Shown: positions 41,837 through 51,243, numbered from the stretch's first letter. The stretch: DNA of 64,000 bases from Oceanospirillaceae bacterium (GCA_024640955.1 JAHEDZ010000006.1:1-64000); one strand, 5' to 3'. The notes: generated from the letters alone by a model not told the origin. A program made the numbers and translations.

Positions 41837-44722
41837 TTATGCTGGCTCAATCGCACATAGGGTCGCCTTGGTTTCCTGCATTTGGGTAACCGAGTCATAA
41901 CCGTATGTTTGAATGGTGTTGGATGATTCACCCAAAACGAATGGGTCGGAGCCCGCTGGGTACTTATCCCGCAGATCCTTACCTTCGAGGTGACCACCGA
42001 AGTGGAACGGCATGAAGGCTACGCCCTCACCGACACGCTCGGTTACCATCGCTTTGACTTTGATGCGACCGCCTTCCGGACCAGAGACCCAGACATCGTT
42101 GCCGTCACGAATGTTCAGGTTATTCGCGTCACGCGGGTTAACCTCAATAAACATATCCTGCTGCAACTCTGCCAGCCACGGGTTAGAACGGGTCTCCTCA
42201 CCACCGCCTTCGTACTCAACCAGACGACCCGAGGTCAGAATGATTGGGAACTCTTTACTGAAGTCGTTCTTCTGGATTGATTCATACAGAGTAGGAACAC
42301 GCCAGAAGGTCTTATCAGCATAGGTTGGGTAATCTTCAACCAGATCGCGTCGAGTGGTGTAGAGCGGCTCACGGTGCAGCGGTACTGGGTCTGGGAAGTT
42401 CCAGACGATCGCACGCGCCTTCGCATTACCGAACGGTGCACACTCATGCTTAATCGCAACACGCTGGATACCACCGGAGAGGTCGACTTTCCAGTTGGTC
42501 TTCGGACCGGCAACTGCATCGATCGCTGCGCGCTCATCTGCAGTGAGGTCTTTATCCCAACCCAAGTCCATCAGCATCTGCATCGTAAACTCTGGGTAAC
42601 CATCTTTGATTTCCGAGTTTTTCGAGTAGACACCATCTGCCAGCAGGCTTTCACCATCACGCTCAACACCGAAGCGAGCACGGAAGGTGAGACCACCCTC
42701 AGAGACAGGCAACGACATATCATAGAGGTTAGGTGTACCTGGGTGGTTCATCTCTGGCGTACCCCAACAAGGCCATGGCATACCGTAGACATCACCATCA
42801 CAAGGGCCACCCACCGCACGCAGTGTGGTCCTGTCGAAATGATGCTGGTACTGCATGTGCTTCTTGATACGCTCTGGAGACTGACCGGTGTAGCCGATAG
42901 TCCACATACCGCGGTTGAACTCGCGAGTGATGTCCTCAGTATTGGGGATATCGCCTTCAAGTTTGATGTTGCGGAACATTCGGTCGGTAAAACCAAATTT
43001 GTCCGAGAACAGCTTCATGATCTCGTGATCAACTTTTGAGTCGAACAACGGCTCAACGATCTTCTCACGCCACTGCAGTGAGCGGTTAGATGCTGTTACT
43101 GAACCTGCGTTCTCGAACTGAGTTGTCGAAGGCAGGAGGTAAGCACCATCCTTACGATCATGCAGTACCGCAGAGACGGTTGGGAATGGGTCAACTACAA
43201 CAAGAATGTCGAGTTTCTCCATCGCCTCTTTCATCTCCAACATACGCGTCTGTGAGTTTGGAGCGTGGCCCCAAAGTACCATAGCACGGGTGTTGTCTGG
43301 CTGCTCCAGGTTCTCTTTCGCTTCGAGGATACCGTCGATCCAACGAGATACAGGAATACCCTTCTCGTTCATCATCGGACGTGATTTGCCATCTTTGTCC
43401 ATGATAGCAAATTGACCTTTCAGCCAATCCAGATCCTCATCCCATACTCGCGCCCAGTGAGCCCAAGAGCCCGCTGCCAGACCGTAGTAACCCGGCAGAG
43501 TATCTGCCAGAACACCCAAGTCAGTAGCACCCTGTACGTTACAGTGACCACGGAAGATGTTGGTACCACCACCCGCTGTACCCATGTTACCCAGCGCCAG
43601 CTGAAGCACACAGTATGCACGTGTGTTGTTGTTACCGTTAGTGTGCTGGGTACCACCCATACACCAGATAACTGTACCTGGACGGTTGTTCGCGAGTGTG
43701 CGAGCAACACGCTCAAGTTGGGCACCCGGAGTTCCGGTTACACGCTCAACCTCTGCAGGGTTCCAACGCTTAACCTCTTCCTTGATGTCGTCCATGCCGT
43801 ATACACGAGTACGGATAAACTCTTTGTCTTCCCAGCCATTCTCAAAGATGTGCCAGAGAATACCCCAGATCAACGCAACGTCTGAGCCCGGACGGAAACG
43901 CACGTACTCATCAGCATGTGCCGCTGTGCGTGTGAAACGTGGGTCACATACGATTACCGGAGCGTTGTTCTCCTCCTTCGCTTTGAGGATGTGCAGCAGT
44001 GACACAGGGTGTGCCTCAGCTGGGTTACCCCCAATCAGGAAGATCGCTTTCGATTTGTGGATATCGTTGTAGGAGTTGGTCATCGCACCGTAACCCCAGG
44101 TATTCGCCACACCCGCCACGGTTGTAGAGTGACAGATACGCGCCTGGTGGTCGATATTGTTTGTGCCCCAGTAGGCTGCAAACTTGCGGTACAGGTACGC
44201 TTGTTCGTTCGAGAACTTCGCACTACCAAGCCAGTAGACAGAGTCAGGACCGCTCTCTTCACGGATCTGCAACATTTTGTCGCCGATCTCGTTGATTGCT
44301 TGATCCCAAGAGATCTTAGTCCACTCGCCGTTGACCATTTTCATCGGATGTTTGAGACGGCGTTCGTTGTGAGCATGCTCACGAACTGCAGCACCTTTGG
44401 CACAGTGTGCGCCGAGGTTGAATGGGCTATCCCAGCCAGGTTCCTGACCAGTCCAGACACCATTTTGTACTTCTGCTTCGACGGTACAACCCACTGAACA
44501 GTGCGTACATACCGACTTCTTGCGTACTACCTCACCACCCCCATCAGAGGGTGTAGCAGCTTGTACTCGCGAAGATCCGAGAGACAAGGTTGCCAACCCG
44601 CCTACTGCCACACCAGATGCCGCCAAGAATGAACGGCGATCCAGTGTTTTGGCCGCAAGCGATGAAAGTAAAGATCCCGCACGGGAGCCTTTCGCTACCC
44701 CATTCGTTTTCTTTCTTAACAT
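41837..44722 (-). CDS. fdoG: formate dehydrogenase alpha subunit (Mo/W-bis-MGD, Tat-exported, Cys type)
   Basis: Catalytic subunit oxidising formate to CO2 in the periplasm, 961 residues. A Tat signal is at the N-terminus (DRRSFLAASGVAVGG). The [4Fe-4S] ligands are in VCTHCSVGCTVE (Cys72, 75, 79) with Cys107. The metal-ligand position is Cys197 in QARICHSTTVAG, where E. coli FdnG has selenocysteine. The C-terminal domain (FPIILTSGRLVEYEGGGEETRSNPWLAELQ) binds MGD. The frame is intact, with no Sec codon. Upstream genes code for FdhX, TorD-like and DUF3306/3305 proteins; downstream are fdoH and fdoI. Mo or W cannot be told from sequence. Confidence 0.96.
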   Translation of the reverse strand: MLRKKTNGVAKGSRAGSLLSSLAAKTLDRRSFLAASGVAVGGLATLSLGSSRVQAATPSDGGGEVVRKKSVCTHCSVGCTVEAEVQNGVWTGQEPGWDSPFNLGAHCAKGAAVREHAHNERRLKHPMKMVNGEWTKISWDQAINEIGDKMLQIREESGPDSVYWLGSAKFSNEQAYLYRKFAAYWGTNNIDHQARICHSTTVAGVANTWGYGAMTNSYNDIHKSKAIFLIGGNPAEAHPVSLLHILKAKEENNAPVIVCDPRFTRTAAHADEYVRFRPGSDVALIWGILWHIFENGWEDKEFIRTRVYGMDDIKEEVKRWNPAEVERVTGTPGAQLERVARTLANNRPGTVIWCMGGTQHTNGNNNTRAYCVLQLALGNMGTAGGGTNIFRGHCNVQGATDLGVLADTLPGYYGLAAGSWAHWARVWDEDLDWLKGQFAIMDKDGKSRPMMNEKGIPVSRWIDGILEAKENLEQPDNTRAMVLWGHAPNSQTRMLEMKEAMEKLDILVVVDPFPTVSAVLHDRKDGAYLLPSTTQFENAGSVTASNRSLQWREKIVEPLFDSKVDHEIMKLFSDKFGFTDRMFRNIKLEGDIPNTEDITREFNRGMWTIGYTGQSPERIKKHMQYQHHFDRTTLRAVGGPCDGDVYGMPWPCWGTPEMNHPGTPNLYDMSLPVSEGGLTFRARFGVERDGESLLADGVYSKNSEIKDGYPEFTMQMLMDLGWDKDLTADERAAIDAVAGPKTNWKVDLSGGIQRVAIKHECAPFGNAKARAIVWNFPDPVPLHREPLYTTRRDLVEDYPTYADKTFWRVPTLYESIQKNDFSKEFPIILTSGRLVEYEGGGEETRSNPWLAELQQDMFIEVNPRDANNLNIRDGNDVWVSGPEGGRIKVKAMVTERVGEGVAFMPFHFGGHLEGKDLRDKYPAGSDPFVLGESSNTIQTYGYDSVTQMQETKATLCAIEPA

Positions 44723-44809
44723 GCCTATTACCTCATGTTTTTATTTTTCTCGTTCGTCAGAAAAAGTTCACCCCGTGAGCATCACGCAACCGCGGGGTTA
44801 CGAAATTCT

Positions 44810-45001
44810 TTAGAAGCGAGCCGATTCCAGATATTTGCGTGTGTGATCAGTGTCACGTAAGCCTCTGCTCTTCGGAACGCCATCTGCGGCGGCCTGAGCG
44901 GCGGCTTTCGGTGCAACTGCCACTGCAACGGCAGCCGGGGCTGCAGTCACTGCCAACCGCAAGAAGCGGCGACGGCTGTTTTCACGCGTTTGGTTCTCCA
45001 T
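44810..45001 (-). CDS. formate dehydrogenase region Tat-target small protein (FdhX type)
   Basis: 63-residue protein with a twin-arginine signal (NSRRRFLRLAVTAAPAAVAVAV) taking up half of it, then a short conserved tail (HTRKYLESARF). Such proteins (TIGR02811) occur beside Cys-type or FDH3 formate dehydrogenases and probably help maturation or export. It lies between the TorD-like and alpha genes. Confidence 0.9.
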   Translation of the reverse strand: MENQTRENSRRRFLRLAVTAAPAAVAVAVAPKAAAQAAADGVPKSRGLRDTDHTRKYLESARF

Positions 45002-45042
45002 AGGGATACCTCCACCTGATTTAAAGGACCTAAAGGTCCCGG

Positions 45043-45654
45043 TTATTGAATTGCAAAAGCCTGCGCCTCTACCGCCATTAAAGCCTTCCCGAGGGAGCCC
45101 ACTGGGGCATAGAACACAGCATTCTGCGCTTCTTCTAAATCGGTAAAAAAGAGCTCAGCCCATTTTGCAAGATGAGCATCGAAAAACGCTTTCTGCGAAG
45201 CAAGGTCGCTGTCGCAGGAAAATTCATCTGTAATAATCCCGGCCATGATTTCGCACAGCGTACCCATGTGATCCTCCGGCTCCTTCACATCCTCATTAGC
45301 TTGGATACCCCGGCGCATCAAATCTGTTCGCAAATCGGCCAAAGGTTTTTCGTTGAGGAAACCGGTCAGGTAGTAACTAGCATAGGGTAGCAGTTCGCCA
45401 CGCCCCAGCCCGATAAAGAGATTGTTGAATTCGCGCTCGGCGTTGGTTGAATTCGTTCTCGCCGCGAGTTTGGCTAGGTTCTGACTTGCCTGCCCGACGG
45501 GAGTTTCATCGCCGCTGACGGTCGCAAGCCCAGCCAAGAGTTCGGCAGACGGGGGTGCACTCAGCAAGCTGCTTAGCAGCTGATAAAGTTGTGCGCGAGC
45601 TCGATCTTCAGGGGTGATAGAGCGTGGGCACTGTTTTTCCGCACTGTTTTCCAA
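45043..45654 (-). CDS. TorD/DmsD-family molybdoenzyme chaperone
   Basis: 203-residue all-helical cytoplasmic chaperone of the redox-enzyme maturation group, expected to hold the alpha subunit's Tat signal until cofactor insertion. Family features: RAQLYQLLSSLLSAPP near the N-terminus, EFNNLFIGLGRGELLPYASYYLTGFLNEKPLADLR, and the EPEDHMGTLCEIMAGII motif. The start is TTG at 45654 with AAAAGGA upstream; no in-frame ATG fits the N-terminus as well. Confidence 0.87.
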   Translation of the reverse strand: MENSAEKQCPRSITPEDRARAQLYQLLSSLLSAPPSAELLAGLATVSGDETPVGQASQNLAKLAARTNSTNAEREFNNLFIGLGRGELLPYASYYLTGFLNEKPLADLRTDLMRRGIQANEDVKEPEDHMGTLCEIMAGIITDEFSCDSDLASQKAFFDAHLAKWAELFFTDLEEAQNAVFYAPVGSLGKALMAVEAQAFAIQ

Positions 45655-45710
45655 GGTGTATTCCTTTTAATTGTTCTCGGTACGGCATATGTACAACTTG
45701 TTTTACACCG

Positions 45711-45731
45711 CGTTGCGCATCCTGCGCAACG
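45711..45731 (-). repeat. hairpin between DUF3306 and TorD-like genes
   Basis: CGTTGCGCA-TCC-TGCGCAACG is a perfect 9-bp stem with a 3-base loop. No T tract follows on the minus strand. It may modulate mRNA stability at the 89-bp junction. Confidence 0.55.
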
Positions 45732-45743
45732 ACTTTGATCCTT

Positions 45744-46421
45744 TTAACTAAAACTCATTCGAGGCCGATAACGAGCCACTGGGACTGCTGGCTGCTCTTG
45801 CTCTGCAAAACCCTCAGAGGGTTCCATCCCCTCATATTCAGCAGTATCTGTTATCTCTTCTGTCTCAGGTATTGAAGCAGGCCTCTCCTCGCTTGGCTCG
45901 CTTTGAACCTGTGGCGTAACCGGAATGCTTACGTCAGGCTCAAAATTCTGGATCGAATTCTGGGACTGGGCCGCTAGCTCTTGCAGCTTCTCTTCAGCAC
46001 GCTGCGCCTTATCGAACATCCCTTTACCAACTTGATAGAGCGTTTTGACGCCCTCAGGGCCGGTAGTAATCGCATTAAAATCCTCGTCATAGTCATTCAA
46101 ACCATCGAGGACGGCGAGTACGGGGTTGGACCGCCATAGCGAACGCAGGGCGCGCCGCCTGAGCGCCTCGGGGATTTCATTGCGCATGAATCCTTTGATA
46201 TCCATGCCGAGCTCAGACAAATCCGGATCAGGCAGCTCATATTTCGTCAGAATCTCCTCATCGCTGAGAGTCTCATTGACGGCAAGCTCGCGCTGCTCTT
46301 CTATAAGTTCGTCGCAATCCTGATCTACCGCTTCAACTGCGGCTTGTTCGGCAAGCTGCTCTTCCTGACGCGCTTCAGACTTGCGACGCGACCAGCGATC
46401 AAATCTAGATTCAGACATCAA
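45744..46421 (-). CDS. DUF3306-domain protein of the formate dehydrogenase cluster
   Basis: 225-residue cytoplasmic protein, acidic and low in complexity toward the C-terminus. The conserved N-terminal part SRFDRWSRRKSEARQEEQ and the core YELPDPDLSELGMDIKGFMRNEIPEALRRRALRSLWRSNPVLAVLDGLNDYDEDF identify the DUF3306 group that accompanies FdhX and DUF3305. The start overlaps the DUF3305 gene by four bases (ATGA). Role unknown; probably assembly of the enzyme. Confidence 0.85.
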   Translation of the reverse strand: MMSESRFDRWSRRKSEARQEEQLAEQAAVEAVDQDCDELIEEQRELAVNETLSDEEILTKYELPDPDLSELGMDIKGFMRNEIPEALRRRALRSLWRSNPVLAVLDGLNDYDEDFNAITTGPEGVKTLYQVGKGMFDKAQRAEEKLQELAAQSQNSIQNFEPDVSIPVTPQVQSEPSEERPASIPETEEITDTAEYEGMEPSEGFAEQEQPAVPVARYRPRMSFS

Positions 46422-46996
46422 TGCACACTCGCCTTCTTAATCGTGGTTGGTGCGCGGAAGACATCGCTCTCCTGGCGGATACGTACGTCGCCCTTACCGT
46501 CCTCAATCCCGTCAACGCGCTGCTTATCGCGGCGACGTTTTTTGAACGGCTCCTCAATATAATGCATATCGATAAACTCTTTGATCCAAGCTGCCAAAGA
46601 GTCCGGCATGGGAACAGCTTCAACAATGCTTTCGCCACTGTCCAGGGCGTCCTGAGCTTCATATGCGCTTGCTGTGATAGCGCTAACGAAATAATCGGAG
46701 GGTGACTGACCGCTCTCGTCTCGATCGAGAACGATCCAAAGAGAGGGAACGGCCATATTCAAAGATACAAGGTAGGCTTCTACGTCAGCCCGAAACAGTT
46801 CAAGTGTCACTGTACCAGCGTGGTAATCAACGATCTCGCCGTCGCGCACCAGTTCTCTCCAGAAAGCGTCAGTGGCTCCGGGAATGACTGCGACTGGTTT
46901 CCAAATGTGCTTCGCCCAGCGCGTGACGCCGGGGGTACAGCGCACCACTGCGCCAACGGGAAGCTCACGCCTCCAACTCTCAGTACGACCGCTCAT
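46418..46996 (-). CDS. DUF3305-domain protein of the formate dehydrogenase cluster
   Basis: 192-residue protein. The N-terminal stretch VGAVVRCTPGVTRWAKHIWKPVAVIPGA and the middle YLVSLNMAVPSLWIVLDRDE ... VSAITASAYEAQDALDSGESIVEAVPMPDSLAAWIKEFIDMHY mark the DUF3305 family, found next to DUF3306 and formate dehydrogenases. First gene of the leftward operon, so it may be made before the structural genes. Function not known. Confidence 0.85.
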   Translation of the reverse strand: MSGRTESWRRELPVGAVVRCTPGVTRWAKHIWKPVAVIPGATDAFWRELVRDGEIVDYHAGTVTLELFRADVEAYLVSLNMAVPSLWIVLDRDESGQSPSDYFVSAITASAYEAQDALDSGESIVEAVPMPDSLAAWIKEFIDMHYIEEPFKKRRRDKQRVDGIEDGKGDVRIRQESDVFRAPTTIKKASVH

Positions 46997-47169
46997 GGAC
47001 TTCTCTTTTTTTCGTTTTGCCAGAGGGGAAAAAGCTCTTCTCCTCAGTTTTGCGTGACCAAACTAATCTACCCGTTATACCCTAACGTAGATCACATTTG
47101 GAATATAAATGGCTTCACATTGCGAAATTTTGATATAACTACGCTGATCACAATAAGAGTCTCTCACTG

Positions 47170-49161
47170 ATGGCGACCAACAAAACTCTGCTGCTGTGCA
47201 GCTGCGACAAGACCCAACCCATTGACATTAATGCGTTAAAAACCGCCATTCAGGCGGAGGAAGCAATAAAAGTTGATCAATTGTGCACAAACGAATTAGG
47301 CGTCGCAGTGCAGCATTTGAGCGGCACCAACGATGTTTTAATCGCTTGCGGACAGCAAGCTGCTCTTTTTGAGCGTTTAGCCGATGAGATAGAACAAGAG
47401 TCTGGGCAAGTCGCACCGCTCGATTTTATCGATCTGCGTGACCGCGCTGGCTGGGCGCCCCAAGGCGCGAAATCTAAACGTATCACAGCCAAGCAGTCGG
47501 CCTTACTCGCAACATCACAACTGCCTAACCCAATCGTTCCTCTGAAAAACATCGTCTCCAGTGGCGTCTGCTGCATTGTAGGACCAACCGAGCTATGCGT
47601 GCGAATGGCAGGACTGGTACAAGAGGAGCTCGGCGTAACCTGCGTTGTCACTGACTCGGGTCCTATCTCACTACCCTCGTCACATTACGATGTGGCAAAA
47701 GGGCAGTTGAAGTCAGCGAAAGGTGCGCTGGGCTGCTTCGAGCTCGAGTTCACCAATCTACAAACACTCAACCACCCAGGCAGAGGTGCGGCCAGTTACA
47801 CGGCACCCAACCCCGCCGCCACCAGCCGTTGCGATATCTTCATCGACCTGCGTGGCGCGCAACCTGCATTTCCCAGCCATAAGAAACGCAACGGCTACTT
47901 TTGGGCAGACCCCGACAAGAAGGGCGAGATAGAACGCATCGCACTAGTCGCACGAGAGCGCGTTGGGGAGTTTGAGAAGAGTGTCTACTACAAGCTGGAT
48001 ACTAATCTCTGTGCTCACTCGCGCGCCTCAAAAGTCGGCTGCACACGCTGTCTGGATGTCTGCCCGACAGAGGCGATCTATTCGGCCGGCGATTTTGTGC
48101 AGATCGACTCAAATATCTGCGCCGGCTGTGGTACCTGTGCATCAGTCTGCCCAACCTCAGCGATAGACATGAACGAGTCACCGTTCGAGTCGATCACCCA
48201 GGCACTCTCTTTGATGGCGAAAACCTACACCGAGCAGACTAAAGAGGTACCGCGACTCCTGGTACACACGGCCGAGCAAGGTTACGAAACGATTGCGCGA
48301 CATGCTCGCCATGCCGATGGTCTAGCTGATGATTTGATCCCTTTTGCCATCGAACACACAGACCGTTTCGGACACGCCGAGATGCTTGCCGCACTTGGCG
48401 CTGGCTTTGCCGAAGTTCTGTTACTTCCAGATAGCGACGAGGATGCAACTGTTCTGCAGCCTCAACTACAGCTGACACATGCGATATTGACTGGTGCTTC
48501 ATCACAAAGCGAGCGCATAAGACTCGTCAGCGTAGAACAGTTGAGCGCAGCGGCTGAGCACGCCTCAACCGCCTGCGATCCGGTTTTGCTACTTGGTGGG
48601 CGACGCGACATTACACGAGTTACTGCAGCCGCGATAACTACCAAAGCTGGCGGTTCTGCCGACCAGGCTATCGCACTGCCTGCAGGAGCACCCTATGGGG
48701 CGATCGAGATTAACTCAGACAAGTGTACGCTTTGCCTGGCATGCGTTTCGCTCTGTCCAACCGGCGCCCTGGCCGACCATCCCGATCGCCCTGAAGTGCA
48801 GTTCACCGAGAACGCCTGTGTGCAATGTGGTGTCTGTGAAAGCACGTGCCCAGAGACGGCTATCCAGCTAATCCCGCAGCTAGAATTGAACAAGAGCGCT
48901 TTAGACAAGCGCGCACTGCATGGTGAAGACCCATTTGAGTGTATCAGTTGTAGCAAGCCTTTCGGTGTTGCCAGCACGATAAAGCGCATCGTCGAGAAGC
49001 TCGAGGGTAACCACTGGATGTACACAAACACCGACAATCTGCAGTTGGTAAAGATGTGTGATGACTGTCGCGTAAAAGCACAATACCATGGAGAGAGCTC
49101 TCCTATGGCAATGGGCGAGCGACCCAGGGTCCGCACCACTGACGACTATCTCGACAGCTAA
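47170..49161 (+). CDS. multi-[4Fe-4S] cluster protein divergent from the formate dehydrogenase operon
   Basis: 663-residue cytoplasmic iron-sulfur protein. Cys motifs: CTRCLDVCP (~291) and CAGCGTCASVCP (~317) in the middle, CTLCLACVSLCP and CVQCGVCESTCP (~518-560) near the end, and a CISCSKPF/CDDC pair at the C-terminus, giving at least four clusters. The N-terminal ~270 residues have a NAD-like or CobW-type alternation but no recognised motif. It starts a rightward operon of four genes and is divergent from DUF3305. Related proteins accompany formate dehydrogenases in many bacteria and may carry electrons or assemble clusters; function inferred only. Confidence 0.82.
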   Translation: MATNKTLLLCSCDKTQPIDINALKTAIQAEEAIKVDQLCTNELGVAVQHLSGTNDVLIACGQQAALFERLADEIEQESGQVAPLDFIDLRDRAGWAPQGAKSKRITAKQSALLATSQLPNPIVPLKNIVSSGVCCIVGPTELCVRMAGLVQEELGVTCVVTDSGPISLPSSHYDVAKGQLKSAKGALGCFELEFTNLQTLNHPGRGAASYTAPNPAATSRCDIFIDLRGAQPAFPSHKKRNGYFWADPDKKGEIERIALVARERVGEFEKSVYYKLDTNLCAHSRASKVGCTRCLDVCPTEAIYSAGDFVQIDSNICAGCGTCASVCPTSAIDMNESPFESITQALSLMAKTYTEQTKEVPRLLVHTAEQGYETIARHARHADGLADDLIPFAIEHTDRFGHAEMLAALGAGFAEVLLLPDSDEDATVLQPQLQLTHAILTGASSQSERIRLVSVEQLSAAAEHASTACDPVLLLGGRRDITRVTAAAITTKAGGSADQAIALPAGAPYGAIEINSDKCTLCLACVSLCPTGALADHPDRPEVQFTENACVQCGVCESTCPETAIQLIPQLELNKSALDKRALHGEDPFECISCSKPFGVASTIKRIVEKLEGNHWMYTNTDNLQLVKMCDDCRVKAQYHGESSPMAMGERPRVRTTDDYLDS

Positions 49162-49169
49162 GAAGAAGA

Positions 49170-50030
49170 ATGGAATATAAAATGGAACAATTTGTAGACG
49201 CAGGCGCAAAACCAAACATTATCGGCACGGACGCGCCGCGTCCTCAGGATAAGAATCCCGACGGTATTGATCGCATCATCGCTATCGCCTCAGGTAAAGG
49301 CGGCGTCGGGAAATCAACGGTATCGGCTAACCTAGCTGTTGCGCTAGCAGCCAAAGGCCTCAAAGTAGGCCTGCTTGACGCTGATGTTTACGGTCCCAGC
49401 CAGCCACGCATGCTAGGCGTTTCAGGCCGCCCATCAAGCCCCGATGGCCAGACTATTCTGCCGCTTCGGAATCATGGTGTTACGCTGATGTCATTGGGTC
49501 TGATGATGCCGGAAGATGAAGCAATTATCTGGCGCGGACCGATGCTCATGGGGGCACTCGAACAGATGATGAATCAGGTTGAGTGGGGCAAGCTAGATGT
49601 GCTGCTTGTTGACCTTCCGCCGGGAACCGGTGATGTGCAGATGACGCTGAGCCAGAAGTTCTTCGTTGCCGGCGCCGTTGTTGTTTCAACTCCACAGGAT
49701 ATTGCGCTACTCGATGCTCGCAAAGGGATCGACATGTTCAAACGGATGGAAGTACCCCTATTTGGCTTAATCGAAAATATGGCATCGTTTGTCTGTGATG
49801 GCTGTGGCAAAGAGCACCACCCATTTGGCTCAGGCGGTGCACGCGCAGAAGCGGAGAAGATTGGTGCTCCCTTCCTCGGCGAACTTCCACTAGATCTTGA
49901 GATCCGTATCGGTGCGGACGGTGGCGTTCCTATCGTGGTATCGAAACCTGACAGCCCACAGGCTGAGGCGTTCAAGCGAATTGCTGATCAACTGGTCAAC
50001 TCCGAGGTTTACGCTCAGGCGGTCCTATGA
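49170..50030 (+). CDS. Mrp/ApbC-family P-loop ATPase (iron-sulfur carrier)
   Basis: 286-residue ATPase of the Mrp/NBP35 group. A deviant Walker A is present (ASGKGGVGKSTVSANLAVALA), then LLDADVYGPSQPRMLG, VDLPPGTGDVQMTLSQ, and the cluster-binding CDGCGKEHHPFG pair (CxxC) near residue 210. Members carry Fe-S clusters to target enzymes. The start may be 49170 or the ATG at 49182. Nine bp after the Fe-S protein gene; the following gene overlaps by four bases. Likely supplies clusters to the formate dehydrogenase or to its neighbour. Confidence 0.9.
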   Translation: MEYKMEQFVDAGAKPNIIGTDAPRPQDKNPDGIDRIIAIASGKGGVGKSTVSANLAVALAAKGLKVGLLDADVYGPSQPRMLGVSGRPSSPDGQTILPLRNHGVTLMSLGLMMPEDEAIIWRGPMLMGALEQMMNQVEWGKLDVLLVDLPPGTGDVQMTLSQKFFVAGAVVVSTPQDIALLDARKGIDMFKRMEVPLFGLIENMASFVCDGCGKEHHPFGSGGARAEAEKIGAPFLGELPLDLEIRIGADGGVPIVVSKPDSPQAEAFKRIADQLVNSEVYAQAVL

Positions 50031-50731
50031 CACAGACACCCCAATTTCCACCGCTGTTCAACGGCGAGAAGGTTCCGAAGCACACAGACCCTTTTGATAA
50101 GGCGGTCAGCCGTGCAGTTGCGGGTATCGACTCTGGAACCATTTTCTACTCAGAGAATAGCGACACCCTCCGGGCGGCCCTGGTGTTAGCACCGGAAACC
50201 GCTCTAGAGGAGTCAATCCAAGCCGTCTATGTTGCACAGATTGGCCTGGCCGAGAGCCTCGGCGCTTTAGCACCACCTGAGGTACCGGTGCACTTTGAAT
50301 GGCCTGATCGCATCAAGGTCAACGGTGCCGTTTGCGGCCGTGTTCGCTACGCCTGCGAAACCATGGATCCTAGCCAAACACCAAACTGGTTGGTCATTGG
50401 CATTGAGGTATCGTTTCTACCCGAGACGGATGATCCGGGCGCTAACCCTCACCAGACTTGTCTGTATGAAGAGGGCTGCGGTGAGATCGAACCTATGGCT
50501 CTACTCGAGAGCTGGTCTAAGCACACCCTGCTATGGCTGACCCACTTTATGGATAGCGGATTCGATCGCATCCACAACGAGTGGCGTCCGCGTTGCGACA
50601 GCCTTGGAAAAGAGATAGAGGCTCCGATGGAGGGGCTCTTTGTCGGCTTGGACGAAAAGGGCCGTATGCTACTGCGCCAGGGTGTAATGACTGAAACACT
50701 TAGCCTGATTAACTATGCGGAGCACCGATGA
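50027..50731 (+). CDS. biotin/lipoate A/B protein ligase-like protein
   Basis: 234-residue protein resembling the biotin/lipoate protein ligase fold (FYSENSDTLRAALVLAPETAL; VHFEWPDRIKVNGAVCGRVR; WLVIGIEVSF; HFMDSGFDRIHNEWRPRCDSLGKEI). The usual catalytic Lys-x-Gly loop is partly present as KVNGAVCG, so activity on a carrier protein is uncertain. It overlaps its neighbours by four bases on each side, so it is clearly part of the Mrp operon. Such proteins occur near formate dehydrogenases, but their substrate is unknown. Confidence 0.72.
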   Translation: MTQTPQFPPLFNGEKVPKHTDPFDKAVSRAVAGIDSGTIFYSENSDTLRAALVLAPETALEESIQAVYVAQIGLAESLGALAPPEVPVHFEWPDRIKVNGAVCGRVRYACETMDPSQTPNWLVIGIEVSFLPETDDPGANPHQTCLYEEGCGEIEPMALLESWSKHTLLWLTHFMDSGFDRIHNEWRPRCDSLGKEIEAPMEGLFVGLDEKGRMLLRQGVMTETLSLINYAEHR

Positions 50732-51204
50732 AGTTAGCTCGAACTGTACGCCTAGATATCTCCGATCAAAATGTCTTTGACCAGCCAGCCGAAAGCGGGG
50801 AGTGGGCCATCTCGGGTGGTTTTCAATTCTCCAATTGGGGTGAGGCTGACCTCAAAGGCAAAGCCAAACAAGCATTCAGCAATGGTTGGTATAGCGTGGA
50901 GTCTGGCGGCCGTGCCAGTTTCGTTAGCGTTTGCGCCATCACCGAGGCGGAACTCGAGAGTGTAAAACGACAACTCGCGCAAACCTTTGTCCAGATCTAC
51001 GGTGCGCCCAGCGTCGATGCCGCAATGCCAGTTGCTGTTGACGAAGTAGAGCAGATGCAAGCGATGTGTGAGGATTTTGACGACAACACCCTGTTAATGG
51101 TGAGCCGAACGTTGACCGACTTAGGCGTAGAAGAGACCTATCGCTCGCGAGCGCCGCAGGATGCTTCGCTCGAAGCCTTTGCGGTTCACGGCAGCTACGA
51201 TTAG
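50728..51204 (+). CDS. small conserved protein of the formate dehydrogenase accessory operon (DUF6505-like)
   Basis: 158-residue soluble protein with no signal or membrane segment. N-terminal ARTVRLDISDQNVFDQPAESGEWAISGGFQFSNW and a middle FSNGWYSVESGGRASFVSVCAITEAELESVKRQLAQTFVQIYGAP are conserved-looking. I recall this as the DUF6505 group of formate-dehydrogenase-linked proteins, from memory only. The ATG overlaps the preceding gene by four bases. Last gene of the operon. Function unknown. Confidence 0.65.
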   Translation: MKLARTVRLDISDQNVFDQPAESGEWAISGGFQFSNWGEADLKGKAKQAFSNGWYSVESGGRASFVSVCAITEAELESVKRQLAQTFVQIYGAPSVDAAMPVAVDEVEQMQAMCEDFDDNTLLMVSRTLTDLGVEETYRSRAPQDASLEAFAVHGSYD

Positions 51205-51225
51205 AGATGTTGCTATAGAGGTGAA

Positions 51226-51243
51226 GGGCTCTAATTAGAGCCC
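51226..51243. repeat. perfect palindrome between convergent operons
   Basis: GGGCTCTAATTAGAGCCC is an 18-bp perfect palindrome between the DUF6505-like gene and moeA. It includes the moeA stop codon. It has no T run on either side, so at most it is a weak bidirectional terminator. Confidence 0.55.

Noticed and set aside
42374-43039. 221-codon plus-strand frame opposite formate dehydrogenase alpha
   Set aside because: Shadow of the real gene; composition reflects the complementary codons.
44190-44215. Selenocysteine in the formate dehydrogenase alpha subunit
   Set aside because: No in-frame TGA occurs; the ligand position reads Cys197 (ICHSTTV), so it is a Cys-type enzyme.
47096-47115. Possible half-site of the GGAA-N6-TTCC operator before the Fe-S protein gene
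   Set aside because: TTTGGAATATAAATGGC matches only the left half; the right half lacks TTCC, and an inositol-type control of this operon is not expected.
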